From Clostridiales bacterium (GTDB lineage: Bacteria > Bacillota > Clostridia > Peptostreptococcales > Acidaminobacteraceae), in the NCBI GenBank assembly GCA_016342415.1, contig JAEIOD010000019.1, positions 1 through 64,000 of the forward strand: DNA of 64,000 bases. The letters are read 5' to 3'. Shown here in pieces: positions 14,511 through 22,719 of the stretch. Under the pieces are notes generated by a model, which was not told where the DNA came from, did no database searches, and was given only the letters and a program-made list of their open reading frames with translations. The translations under genes and the position numbers were made by a program. Position 1 is the stretch's first letter, and every line of letters begins with the position of its first letter.

Positions 14511-15509
14511 ATGGCAAATGTATTTAATAGAGATTGGGTAAGTGATTACATTTTTCATGATTCACTTAACTGGAGACCTGATAACGTTCGTAACAAAACA
14601 TTAACTAAAATGCAAGTTATTGACGCATTTGATGATGGTATTATTACTTATAGTGATCTATATATCCTCTATGCAGTAAATGTTATGACGTATGCAAATT
14701 TATATCAATTGATGAAATATACAAAATGGTGGAAAACTTATAATAAGGAAATACCACTTAACTCTGCAGATGACGAAGAAGCATTTAAAGGTAGAGTAGA
14801 GACACTTGTTAAAACATCTCTACTAAAACGATTTAAGTTTGTGAACGGTGACGGACAACATAGAGATTGTTATTATGTTACTCCTAATGGCTATAACTTC
14901 ATTAAAAGAAAGCTCTACTTCAAAGGCTCATATGATGAGTTTTTAGGTGCAGCACCAGTACAAGAAATTTTAAAGTATCTTTCTAATAATGAATTGCTTC
15001 TTAAAATTATTGAGAATGTATCAGTTGAAGAAGGTTATCATATGGAGTCGAAACCTCTATATACTTCTCATATTCAATTTTATGATAGAACACTCAGAGA
15101 TACAATTGTAACGTATGGTTTCTTGAATATTAGATATGCGGATAAGAAAGCAAAAATCTTAATTGAGCCATACAGACCAACCTATGATGTTAATGTTTTC
15201 GCGAAGGGTCAAATGGAAGAAAATCAGAAAATGAGATTTGATTTCTTAGAAAGATATATTCGAGATTTTAACCAGAAGAATGCTGGTACTGGTAGTTTAA
15301 AAGTTGTCTTTACATCTGAAAATTTGAAAGCAGCAAAAGAACTTGCTAAAAAGATAATGAGATATGATGAGTATACAAGAAAGAATATGTATATTACTAT
15401 AGATAAGACTATTCAAGAAAAAGGACTAGATAATACATTCTTTAAAGTTGTACAGAAGGAAGTCGGTTCTAAACCGGTTCTAACGCTTGCATCATTAGAG
15501 ATTGAATAG
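14511..15509 (+). CDS. second winged-helix, replication-relaxation-like protein
   Basis: The 332-residue protein has a winged-helix-like region at about residues 22-125 (MQVIDAFDDGIITYSDLYILY, then a segment ending HRDCYYVTPNGYNFIKRK) and a C-terminal alpha/beta half with KVVFTSENLKAAKELAKKI. Its plan parallels the protein at 8652 and fits replication-relaxation proteins that aid relaxosome function. It has a DNA-binding look but no visible nuclease or relaxase motif. It starts two bases after the S1-like gene, so it is in the same operon. Confidence 0.5.
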   Translation: MANVFNRDWVSDYIFHDSLNWRPDNVRNKTLTKMQVIDAFDDGIITYSDLYILYAVNVMTYANLYQLMKYTKWWKTYNKEIPLNSADDEEAFKGRVETLVKTSLLKRFKFVNGDGQHRDCYYVTPNGYNFIKRKLYFKGSYDEFLGAAPVQEILKYLSNNELLLKIIENVSVEEGYHMESKPLYTSHIQFYDRTLRDTIVTYGFLNIRYADKKAKILIEPYRPTYDVNVFAKGQMEENQKMRFDFLERYIRDFNQKNAGTGSLKVVFTSENLKAAKELAKKIMRYDEYTRKNMYITIDKTIQEKGLDNTFFKVVQKEVGSKPVLTLASLEIE

Positions 15510-15519
15510 GTGATGTTGC

Positions 15520-15663
15520 ATGATAGAGAATAAGAATGACTATTTGAAGTTAGAACTAGCAGTAATGGAACTTGTAAAGGAACATGGTGTTGAGAACATA
15601 CTAGATGCGCTAAATCGTAATTTTAAGCAAAGCAAAGTAAAGATAACTAGAATTGATAAGTGA
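15520..15663 (+). CDS. 47-residue helical protein
   Basis: A short gene beginning ATGATAGAG with a TAGGTGA ribosome site, 10 bp after the winged-helix gene, ending just before a terminator. The product is a mixed-charge peptide with a hydrophobic-phased helix (LAVMELVKEHGVENILDAL). It is the last member of the operon. Function unknown. Confidence 0.55.
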   Translation: MIENKNDYLKLELAVMELVKEHGVENILDALNRNFKQSKVKITRIDK

Positions 15664-15680
15664 TATTTGTTATTCAAGTA

Positions 15681-15720
15681 AAAACCCCGATCATTATATT
15701 ATTATGTTGGTCGGGGTTTT
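15681..15720. terminator. bidirectional terminator
   Basis: AAAACCCCGA pairs with TCGGGGTTTT. It has T-runs on both strands and separates the plus-strand operon from the convergent abrB gene. Confidence 0.85.
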
Positions 15721-15722
15721 GT

Positions 15723-15965
15723 CTATGATTTCTTTATTTCTGAAATGCATCCATCGCATATAAGTTTACCTTTTATATTTGTTGTATTTCTTGCTTCACC
15801 ACATAGTATGCAATGTGGCTCATATTTCCTAAGAATAATTTTATCTCCCTCTGTGAATATTTCAAGTGCATCCTTTTCCTCAATCATAAGTGTTTTTCTT
15901 AATTCTTTAGGAATTACAACTCTTCCTAATTCATCTACTTTTCTAACAATACCTGTACTTTTCAT
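15723..15965 (-). CDS. abrB: AbrB-family transition-state regulator with zinc tail
   Basis: An 80-residue DNA-binding protein. Residues 1-50 are a clear SpoVT/AbrB swapped-hairpin domain (GIVRKVDELGRVVIPKELRK), and residues 54-76 contain two CxxC pairs (CILC and CDGC), a zinc-binding tail common in clostridial AbrB proteins. It acts as a dimer or tetramer on AT-rich promoters. On the minus strand it has a GAGGAGAG site and a TATACT -10 box in the AT-rich stretch above 15965. As the only transcription factor of this type in the element, it is a candidate for controlling one of the shared-promoter groups. Confidence 0.9.
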   Translation of the reverse strand: MKSTGIVRKVDELGRVVIPKELRKTLMIEEKDALEIFTEGDKIILRKYEPHCILCGEARNTTNIKGKLICDGCISEIKKS

Positions 15966-16069
15966 AATGCTCTCCTCTCACAATACTAGTATAATTAGTA
16001 TAGCATATATATATATTTATGGATAAATATGGAGGTGTTTTTCTTTCGCATTATGATGATCCTGAATGA

Positions 16070-16123
16070 AATACACCTTATAAGAGGAATTCATTTGACA
16101 ATTCCCCTTATAAGGTGTATTAT
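16070..16123 (+). promoter_or_regulatory. toxin-antitoxin promoter inside a 22-bp inverted repeat
   Basis: Arms of about 22 bp (16070-16091 and 16100-16121) pair with one mismatch. TTGACA (16095-16100) lies in the centre and TATTAT (16118-16123) at the right edge, spacer 17 bp, so a dimeric repressor bound to the repeat would block the promoter. Autoregulation by the HTH antitoxin downstream is the expected use. Confidence 0.7.
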
Positions 16124-16163
16124 ATAAATGAACCTACTTCTCCATGCTGTAGAAGGAGGTACA

Positions 16164-16499
16164 ATGTATATAGAATTATTTAAAGAACCAAATGCAGAAA
16201 TGGACGTAGTGACACAATACATATTAGGCTTAGAGTCGTTAGAGGAACAAACAAAAATACTTGCCTTGTTAGATAAAATTGATGAGGGTGGAGCAAAGTA
16301 TTTAATAACGAGTCATGAGCATAACACCAAAAAAATTGAAGATGATATGTTTGAAATAAAAATCGCAAAAAATCGATTTTTATACTGCTATCGGAAAGGT
16401 AACAAAATACACATCGTTCATGCTTTTACAAAATCAACACAGAAGTTACCAACACTAGATAAAAAATTAGCACGAAAAAGGATCAAATCAATATCTTAA
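16164..16499 (+). CDS. HigB/RelE-type toxin (Gp49-like)
   Basis: The 111-residue protein has the features of Gp49/HigB phage-derived toxins: a helical first third, then the strands FEIKIAKNRFLYCYR and KIHIVHAFTKSTQKLP with the conserved FxKKxxxxP-like region, and a basic C-terminus. Such toxins cleave mRNA on ribosomes. The start at 16164 follows AAGGAGG; the longer frame from 16128 has no site. It precedes the antitoxin gene, the usual order of HigBA modules. Confidence 0.82.
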   Translation: MYIELFKEPNAEMDVVTQYILGLESLEEQTKILALLDKIDEGGAKYLITSHEHNTKKIEDDMFEIKIAKNRFLYCYRKGNKIHIVHAFTKSTQKLPTLDKKLARKRIKSIS

Positions 16500-16644
16500 T
16501 TTATAATGCCTAACCGTTTTCGTCCAATTTATTGGGGGTTTGGAATAACATTATTAATTAGATATAACAATATCTAGGTTTTTAGTGCCAGACTAATCGA
16601 CCCTTTATTGGGTGTTTGGTACTTTGGAAAAGGAGGAACTGGAT

Positions 16645-16998
16645 ATGTTAAACCACAACAACACAATTAAGATGCGGAATACAAGTGGTTCAGATAGTCT
16701 GAAGCACATCAAAAAATTACTAGAAGAACAACATGGAGAAGAGGTTTTCAATAAAGCTATGAAAGTAGCAGAAATTGAAAGAGATATTCTAGATAGTCTA
16801 ACATTGTACCGTAAACAGCATAAAATGACTCAAAAGCAATTAGCAGAAAAAATTGATACAAGACCTCAACAAGTTTCTAAATATGAAAGAGCTGAGCAAA
16901 CACCGTCTTTATCAGCAATATTAAAAATATGTGAAGCTTTAGGTTTAGAGTTATCATTAAAATCAAAAGAGAATAATGAAGTAATATTTCATTCATAA
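16645..16998 (+). CDS. XRE-family HTH antitoxin
   Basis: The 117-residue protein has an N-terminal arm that would wrap the toxin and a C-terminal helix-turn-helix of the XRE/Cro type (about residues 55-105: KMTQKQLAEKIDTRPQQVSKYERAEQTPS). It neutralises the toxin and represses the promoter at 16070. The start at 16645 has AAAGGAGG upstream; a frame start at 16612 is less likely. Between toxin and antitoxin there are 145 bp with an imperfect hairpin ACCC/GGGT near 16600 that may set their ratio. Confidence 0.85.
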   Translation: MLNHNNTIKMRNTSGSDSLKHIKKLLEEQHGEEVFNKAMKVAEIERDILDSLTLYRKQHKMTQKQLAEKIDTRPQQVSKYERAEQTPSLSAILKICEALGLELSLKSKENNEVIFHS

Positions 16999-17006
16999 AT
17001 GTATTT

Positions 17007-17035
17007 AAGAGGATAGAGTTTTCTATCTTCTTTTT
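17007..17035 (+). terminator. terminator after toxin-antitoxin pair
   Basis: AAGAGGATAGA pairs with TCTATCTTC and TTTTT follows. Confidence 0.75.
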
Positions 17036-17133
17036 ACATTTGGCATATATGGTTTCTGGGTGGGAATTGCCTTAGAAAAATGGAAGGTTAAGAATACAAC
17101 TTTTGCAAACTAAAAAATAATACCATTTTCATA

Positions 17134-17270
17134 TTGAATATATTTAATGGGTTTAGTATACTAAATGTAACAAAGTTATGATTTTTCAAAATATACAAAG
17201 CCCACCATTTTGAGTGGCACTACTATTAGAGACGCAACAAGTCTATCCAATTATGGGTGGACTTTTTTTT
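17134..17270 (+). promoter_or_regulatory. leader module copy 5
   Basis: TTGAAT (17134-17139), 17-bp spacer, TATACT (17157-17162), CCAC/GTGG hairpin from about 17201, conserved GGCACTACTATTAGAGACGC stretch, and GTCTATCC/GGGTGGAC terminator with eight T. It leads the ssb-methyltransferase-helicase operon. Confidence 0.8.
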
Positions 17271-17295
17271 GTGTTTAAATTTAAAGGAGGAAGAT

Positions 17296-17430
17296 ATGAA
17301 AAATTATAGAGGTCAAATTTTGAAAACAGAAGGTAACGTAACATATGTATGCTTTAACCCATCTATCAATACGAGTATTGAGGAGGAACAAGATTTTACA
17401 AATGGCAGTTTAGCATTAGTAGAAGAGTAG
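17296..17430 (+). CDS. 44-residue protein heading the ssb operon
   Basis: A short frame with a perfect AAAGGAGG site right after leader module copy 5. The product begins MKNYRGQILK, has strand-like character in its first half and an acidic tail. It matches no family I know. Its position suggests a small establishment protein or a leader whose translation affects the operon. Confidence 0.55.
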   Translation: MKNYRGQILKTEGNVTYVCFNPSINTSIEEEQDFTNGSLALVEE

Positions 17431-17483
17431 AGAGTGGCATCATAACTTTGTGTTAAATTAACCACTATTGAAAAGAGGATTTT

Positions 17484-17951
17484 ATGAACAGAATTAGTAT
17501 TACAGGACACTTAGGAAAGAACCCAATTATAAAGAACTTCGATAAAGATACAAAAGTCGCGAACTTTAGTTTATCTTATAATGATAGATACACTAAAGAT
17601 GGTGAGAAACCTCTATGGTTCAATGTAGAAGGTTGGAATGGTTTATCAGTCGCAATTATGAGAAATCTAACAAAAGGGGACAAAGTCATAGTCTCAGGAA
17701 CTTTTAAGATGAAGTATGACAAAAATGATAAAGGTTACCCAACAATTATTTTGACGGAGCCAGTTGAGTACGTTAACGTAAAGAATTTTGAACAAGGTAA
17801 GAATGCTGCTAATCAAACTATCGATCAACAACCAAGCGTTCAACAACCAAGCGTTCAACATCAACCAACTCAGCAACAAGCTGACCAGTTTAGTGGTTTC
17901 ACATCATATGATGGAGATGCACCACTGTTCAATAGTTCGAGTTTATACTAA
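17484..17951 (+). CDS. ssb: single-stranded DNA-binding protein
   Basis: The 155-residue protein has the SSB OB-fold in its first 105 residues (MNRISITGHLGKNP, FSLSYNDRY, WFNVEGWNG, GDKVIVSGTFK). A glutamine-rich linker with QQPSVQ repeats follows. It coats single strands during transfer and replication. The C-terminus is FNSSSLY and not the acidic DDDIPF-type tip that binds partner proteins, so host repair proteins may not be recruited. It is followed 15 bp later by the methyltransferase gene. Confidence 0.93.
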   Translation: MNRISITGHLGKNPIIKNFDKDTKVANFSLSYNDRYTKDGEKPLWFNVEGWNGLSVAIMRNLTKGDKVIVSGTFKMKYDKNDKGYPTIILTEPVEYVNVKNFEQGKNAANQTIDQQPSVQQPSVQHQPTQQQADQFSGFTSYDGDAPLFNSSSLY

Positions 17952-17966
17952 GTGTAGGAGGATTTT

Positions 17967-19022
17967 ATGGAAAGAGTATCAAACTTTTCAAGAACGAGAG
18001 ACAATCTAGCAAAACTTGGCCAATACTTTACAGAAGTTGGTCATACAAAAGCACTATCAAGTCTATTAAAATGGCCTGATAGTGAAGTTTCATTAATAGA
18101 GCCTAGCATCGGTGATGCGACAGCTCTTTTTTCGTTTTTGAATGATAGAGAAAATATAACAACTTTCGGTGTTGAACTAGATAAGGGTATCTACACAGAA
18201 CTTAAAGAGTCTGAGAAGGTCGATTATCTTATTAACGCTGATTTCTTATCTGGTATGGCTTGTACGAATAATGCTTTTTCATTATGCTTTGCTAATCCAC
18301 CTTACGGAAATTCAGAGTATGGGGAAAGGTTAGAGTCGCTATTTATGAAGAAGCTATTTTCATATCTAAAACCAAAAGGGATACTTGTATATGTAATTCC
18401 TTATCATTTGTTCAACAGTGATGAAAAGTTTGCAGAGAAATTTACTGCAAGATTTGATGTTGAAGCGGTTTATAAGTTTCATGAGAAGGAATTCAATAAG
18501 TACAAGCAAATTGCTCTTATTGGGCGAAGAAAGAAACAACATGAGAACAATTTTGAAATAGCAGAGGATTTACATGAAAAGGTTGTAGACATTGATAACC
18601 TTGAATTGTTACCAATGGAATATGATGGTGAGTTGATAGAGGTTTATCCTTCATCATCTGATAACATCAAACAGTTTCAAACATTAACACTAAATCTTGA
18701 GGAACTATCAAGATCATATAAGAATGGTAAGCTGCTTTCTAAAGCTAACATTCTAAAGAAGGTTAAAAAAGATCGTAGCTTAACTCCACCGATACCACCT
18801 AAGAGCGGACACCTTTATTTACTAGGTACTACTGGTTTCACTAGTGGCATGATTGGTAATGAAGCTGATCAGGATTTGCATTTGCAAAGAGGGAAGGTAA
18901 ATGAAGAAGTACGTATAACACATGATACTACTCCAGCAGGAACAGTCATGGAGAGAAAGAAAACCATTAAGACTACATCAATGGTTTTACTTGAGTCATG
19001 TGGTACGATTACTAGATTTTAG
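17967..19022 (+). CDS. N6-adenine DNA methyltransferase-like protein
   Basis: The 351-residue protein has a class I methyltransferase fold with an N-terminal SAM site (LIEPSIGDATALFSF near residue 47) and the amino-methyltransferase motif NPPYG near residue 109. The C-terminal part ends in VLLESCGTITRF and resembles DUF6094-type proteins of mobile elements. It probably methylates adenine in element DNA, giving protection from restriction on entry. No matching nuclease is adjacent; the next gene is a helicase 16 bp away in the same operon. Confidence 0.75.
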   Translation: MERVSNFSRTRDNLAKLGQYFTEVGHTKALSSLLKWPDSEVSLIEPSIGDATALFSFLNDRENITTFGVELDKGIYTELKESEKVDYLINADFLSGMACTNNAFSLCFANPPYGNSEYGERLESLFMKKLFSYLKPKGILVYVIPYHLFNSDEKFAEKFTARFDVEAVYKFHEKEFNKYKQIALIGRRKKQHENNFEIAEDLHEKVVDIDNLELLPMEYDGELIEVYPSSSDNIKQFQTLTLNLEELSRSYKNGKLLSKANILKKVKKDRSLTPPIPPKSGHLYLLGTTGFTSGMIGNEADQDLHLQRGKVNEEVRITHDTTPAGTVMERKKTIKTTSMVLLESCGTITRF

Positions 19023-19038
19023 AGAGGGGGAGTAATTA

Positions 19039-22000
19039 ATGTATGAAATTTATGTAAGTGATGTTAGAGTGTATTCTGACTTTGTAGTTATGTCTCCTGA
19101 AAAAGACAATTTGGTAATGATTAACCTTCTTGAAAGATCTAGGTCTTCTGTCACTTCGGCAGTAGCGAATATATATAGAGGGGCAATGTTATCAGCAAGA
19201 GGTGTATTACCTAGAACGTATGCATTTGGACAGTATCAAGGCTATATCGAATCTTTTAATATAGGTAAGACAAAGTATCATCAATCACTTGTAAAGTCGA
19301 AACTGATGTATTCTAAACTGTCTACTGTAGAAGAGGGTAAGATACAATCAATACTTGTTCAGAACGAAAATCAAGAAATAAAAGACATCCTATTTGATGC
19401 GCTGTATGATCTTCATGATTTACCACTTATGTCAGAGTGGAAAGATTATATTCTATATCAATTAAAAGGTGATTGCCTAAAAAGATGTCGTATCTACAAA
19501 GCTGATGATTACAGCTATGTGGTAAAAGAAGGTTCAATAACTACTGATTTAAACAATTGGGAATTCTTTGAGCTGAATATTACTACTGATGAACTTGATA
19601 AGATTATTACTTCTGGTCTGCAGAGTGGCATGATTAAAGTTGCAGATTTACCTCAGAAAAAGATAGAGGTTACTTCTTTAGATGATTACTTCCAAATATA
19701 TGGACCAAAGGTTATTGAAAACGTAATGAAGGGTATAAAGCCCCAGTTACCGAGAATTTCAGAATTAGACTTTAAGTTTAAGAATAAGATGCCTTTTCCT
19801 GTACAAGCTGAAGTAATTAACGGATTACATAACTATTTAAAGAAGGAAAATACAGCAATTCTTGTTGGTCAGATGGGCACTGGAAAAACGTTCATGTCTT
19901 CTGGCCTAGTTTCTAAAGGACCTAAAGACTCAAGAACTTTAGTAATGGGACCTTCAATCATGTTGGAAAAGTGGAAAGAAGAAATTGAGAGTGAAGTACC
20001 TTATTCTAGGGCTACAATCATTGATTCTTTCGAAAGTGTTGTTGAACTTGGTAAGAAAAAGGGAACGAAACCAAATGGTAGAGAGTTCTATATTACTTCC
20101 AAGGATTTCCTTAAATTATCGTATGAGTCAATACCGGTAGTTTATAAAGAAGGTAGAAAGTCTATACCACTAAAGAAATGTAGAAGTTGTGATACTATCT
20201 ACTATGATAGTCACGATCATGATACATGTGGATGTGGTTCTATAGAATTTAGATTTATACGTAGTCGTTATAAGGTAGATGGAGCTAAATGTACTGAATG
20301 TGGTGAAATAGTGTATAAGAGCAATGCTAGAATAGCATCACAGTCACATAGAGATGAAAATGATACACAACCAACCTCTATAACTGATTTCTCTCAACCA
20401 TCTAACAAGAACAGTATGTGTCATCATTGTGGTAATAAGCTTTGGCAACCTAACGTAACGAATTTAACACTTGATAACGAGTATGCGAAAAGTCAAGAGA
20501 AGTCATCGCGTTGGATGAAAATTAAAGTTGCAAGAAACAAAGCCAAAAAAAGTCATATCACAAAGTATATCCTAAAAGAGGAGTATGAATCTCTGTTACA
20601 GGCGGGATTCTATAATGAAGAGAATCATAGCATTGTAAGGTTCCAGAAATCAAGGAAATATAGTCCTGCGCTTTACATGAACAAAGTACTAGGGAAAGAC
20701 TTTTTTTCATACGGAATCTATGATGAGGTGCATCAATTAAAAGGAGGTGGAAGTGCTCAGGGAAACGCCTTCGCTAAAATGTTAAAAACAACTAAGAAAT
20801 CTGTTGTCATGACAGGTACCATCGCTGGTGGTGTCGCAGTTGATCTATTCTATATTTTATTCCGTTGTTTTCCTAAACTTATGTTAGAGAATGGTTATGG
20901 TTATGACGATTCGATGAAATTCGCAGCCGACTATGGTGTTTTAGAAGAAACAAGAGTCTATGAAGATCAGGAAGTTTACTTCAATAGAACATCTGCAGGT
21001 AGACAAGTTGGTACTAAGAAGATTAAGCCTGGTATTTCGCCACTTCTATTTTCAGAGTTTTTGATTAACAATACCATATTCGTTGATCTATCTGACTTTG
21101 AAGCATTTATGGTTGAATTAACAGAAATTCCAGTGGAAGTACCAATGGAAAAGAAACAGACTAAGCTATATAAGCAAGTACAAGATGTGCTTAAGGAACA
21201 AGTAAGACAAAAGGGGGGAAAGAAGTTATTGGGACAAGTATTACCTACACTCATGTCGTTAGCAGATACGAATAAGTTAAATGATATAATTCATCCTGAG
21301 TATGGTGATTTGCTATATAGTTTTAAAGAAGAAAAAGAGTATTATTTAGGTGAAGATGGACTTCTTAATAAAGAACGTGAGCTGCTTAAGATAGTTGAAC
21401 AAGAATTATCTGAAGGTCGTAATGTGTTCATATATAATGAGTTCACAAGTGATGGTGATAAGAATGTAACTGAAAGACTTAAATCGATTATAGAGGATCG
21501 TTTGAATATAAAAGGTCAAGTAGATATATTGAAAGCATCATCACCTTCAGCTAGAAAAAGAATGTCTTGGATTAAGGAAAAAGCTGATCAAGGTACAAGG
21601 GTAGTCATTACAAACCCGAAATGTGTTGAAGTAGGATTGGATTTCATTTTTAAGCATAAAGGTAGAGTTCACAACTTCCCAACAATTGTGTTTTATCAAG
21701 TTGGGTATAACTTGGCCACCGTTTGGCAAGCGTCGAGTAGGCATTTAAGATTGATACAATCTGAGCCGTGTAGGACTTATTACATGTTTTACCGCGACAC
21801 ACTACAAGAAACTGCTATACAAATATTATCATCTAAGAAAAGTGCTACGTCTGCATTACAAGGTTCATTCTCGCATGAAGGACTTGTTGCTATGTCCAAC
21901 AGTGTGGACCCTAGAGTACTTTTAGCAGATGCTTTAATGAAGGGTAGTCAAAGTAAAGACATTGAGAAGATGTTTGATAAGATTAATAATCGCGACAAGG

Positions 22001-22227
22001 TTAAACTCAATGAAACTGATAGACAACTTATGGAAAAGATACTAGCAGGATTTAGAGGGGATGCTGAGATGCCAATAGTAAGTAATGATATTGATTTACC
22101 AGGTACTCAGTTATCACTTGATGATTTAACTAATGATTTCATTGAAATGTTCAAGATGCAAGAAAATTCAAAGACTATTGGCAGCGGTAAGAAAACTGTT
22201 GTTAAAGGTCAACTAGCATTATTTTAA
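19039..22227 (+). CDS. large superfamily 2 helicase with zinc insert
   Basis: The 1062-residue protein has an SF2 helicase core: Walker A GQMGTGKT near residue 276, a DEVH box in YDEVHQLKG near residue 562, motif III-like VMTGTIAG, and a C-terminal half with VITNPKCVEVGLDF and QASSRHLRL typical of motifs V and VI. Between the first motifs (about residues 375-480) are CxxC pairs (CRSC, CGCG, CTEC, CHHC), a zinc insert. It probably unwinds or remodels element DNA with the adjacent methyltransferase and SSB. It is the last gene of the module-5 operon. Confidence 0.8.
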   Translation: MYEIYVSDVRVYSDFVVMSPEKDNLVMINLLERSRSSVTSAVANIYRGAMLSARGVLPRTYAFGQYQGYIESFNIGKTKYHQSLVKSKLMYSKLSTVEEGKIQSILVQNENQEIKDILFDALYDLHDLPLMSEWKDYILYQLKGDCLKRCRIYKADDYSYVVKEGSITTDLNNWEFFELNITTDELDKIITSGLQSGMIKVADLPQKKIEVTSLDDYFQIYGPKVIENVMKGIKPQLPRISELDFKFKNKMPFPVQAEVINGLHNYLKKENTAILVGQMGTGKTFMSSGLVSKGPKDSRTLVMGPSIMLEKWKEEIESEVPYSRATIIDSFESVVELGKKKGTKPNGREFYITSKDFLKLSYESIPVVYKEGRKSIPLKKCRSCDTIYYDSHDHDTCGCGSIEFRFIRSRYKVDGAKCTECGEIVYKSNARIASQSHRDENDTQPTSITDFSQPSNKNSMCHHCGNKLWQPNVTNLTLDNEYAKSQEKSSRWMKIKVARNKAKKSHITKYILKEEYESLLQAGFYNEENHSIVRFQKSRKYSPALYMNKVLGKDFFSYGIYDEVHQLKGGGSAQGNAFAKMLKTTKKSVVMTGTIAGGVAVDLFYILFRCFPKLMLENGYGYDDSMKFAADYGVLEETRVYEDQEVYFNRTSAGRQVGTKKIKPGISPLLFSEFLINNTIFVDLSDFEAFMVELTEIPVEVPMEKKQTKLYKQVQDVLKEQVRQKGGKKLLGQVLPTLMSLADTNKLNDIIHPEYGDLLYSFKEEKEYYLGEDGLLNKERELLKIVEQELSEGRNVFIYNEFTSDGDKNVTERLKSIIEDRLNIKGQVDILKASSPSARKRMSWIKEKADQGTRVVITNPKCVEVGLDFIFKHKGRVHNFPTIVFYQVGYNLATVWQASSRHLRLIQSEPCRTYYMFYRDTLQETAIQILSSKKSATSALQGSFSHEGLVAMSNSVDPRVLLADALMKGSQSKDIEKMFDKINNRDKVKLNETDRQLMEKILAGFRGDAEMPIVSNDIDLPGTQLSLDDLTNDFIEMFKMQENSKTIGSGKKTVVKGQLALF

Positions 22228-22314
22228 ATCACTCTATGATTATCTAGGGTGATAGTTTTATACTATATATACTAAAACTGATACTATACATTGTTGTATG
22301 GTATCTTTTTTTTG
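22226..22314 (+). terminator. two tandem terminators
   Basis: ATCACTCT/AGGGTGAT (22226-22250, weak T-run) and GATACTATAC/GTATGGTATC with seven T (22277-22314). The region 22315-22446 holds nothing I can name. Confidence 0.75.
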
Positions 22315-22446
22315 TTAAAAGGCTCAGAATTAGGTGTATATATAGTAGAGTTTATCCTATTGTATTAATCTATAAGAATAATTAGCTCATGTCCCAATGG
22401 TTCTGATTATTTTTTTATACATTTATAAAAAAACTCTAAAACTGTA

Positions 22447-22582
22447 TTGTTACTAAGTTTGCTGTATGATATATTATAGGTAATCAAAGTATGTTTTTTC
22501 ATTATTAATCAAGTCCACCAATTTGAGTGGCACGCAATTAGAGGCGCTAGAAGTCTATCCAATCGAGGATAGTATTTTTTTT
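22447..22582 (+). promoter_or_regulatory. leader module copy 6
   Basis: TTGTTA (22447-22452), 17-bp spacer, TATATT (22470-22475), CCAC/GTGG hairpin from about 22514, shortened GGCACGCAATTAGAGGCGC stretch, and a CTATCC/GGATAG terminator with eight T. It leads the sliding-clamp gene. A second terminator follows at 22667. Confidence 0.78.
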
Positions 22583-22666
22583 GCTTAAATTTTAGTTAAT
22601 ATACCTAGCAGGGTTACATAGTTAACGTAAGGTACAAATCACAAACAACTTTGATACTAGGACTTA

Positions 22667-22692
22667 AAAGAGGCGATGAGCTTCTTTTTTTT
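22667..22692 (+). terminator. second attenuator-type terminator before dnaN
   Basis: AAGAGGC pairs with GCTTCTT around a 5-nt loop, followed by TTTTTTT, only 28 bp before the dnaN start. Together with module copy 6, two terminators stand between promoter and gene. Confidence 0.6.
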
Positions 22693-22719
22693 ATGCAATT
22701 AACTTACAAGGAGGATTTT

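Noticed and set aside
15745..16026. 93-codon plus-strand frame
   Set aside because: It is antisense to the clear AbrB gene and lacks a ribosome site.
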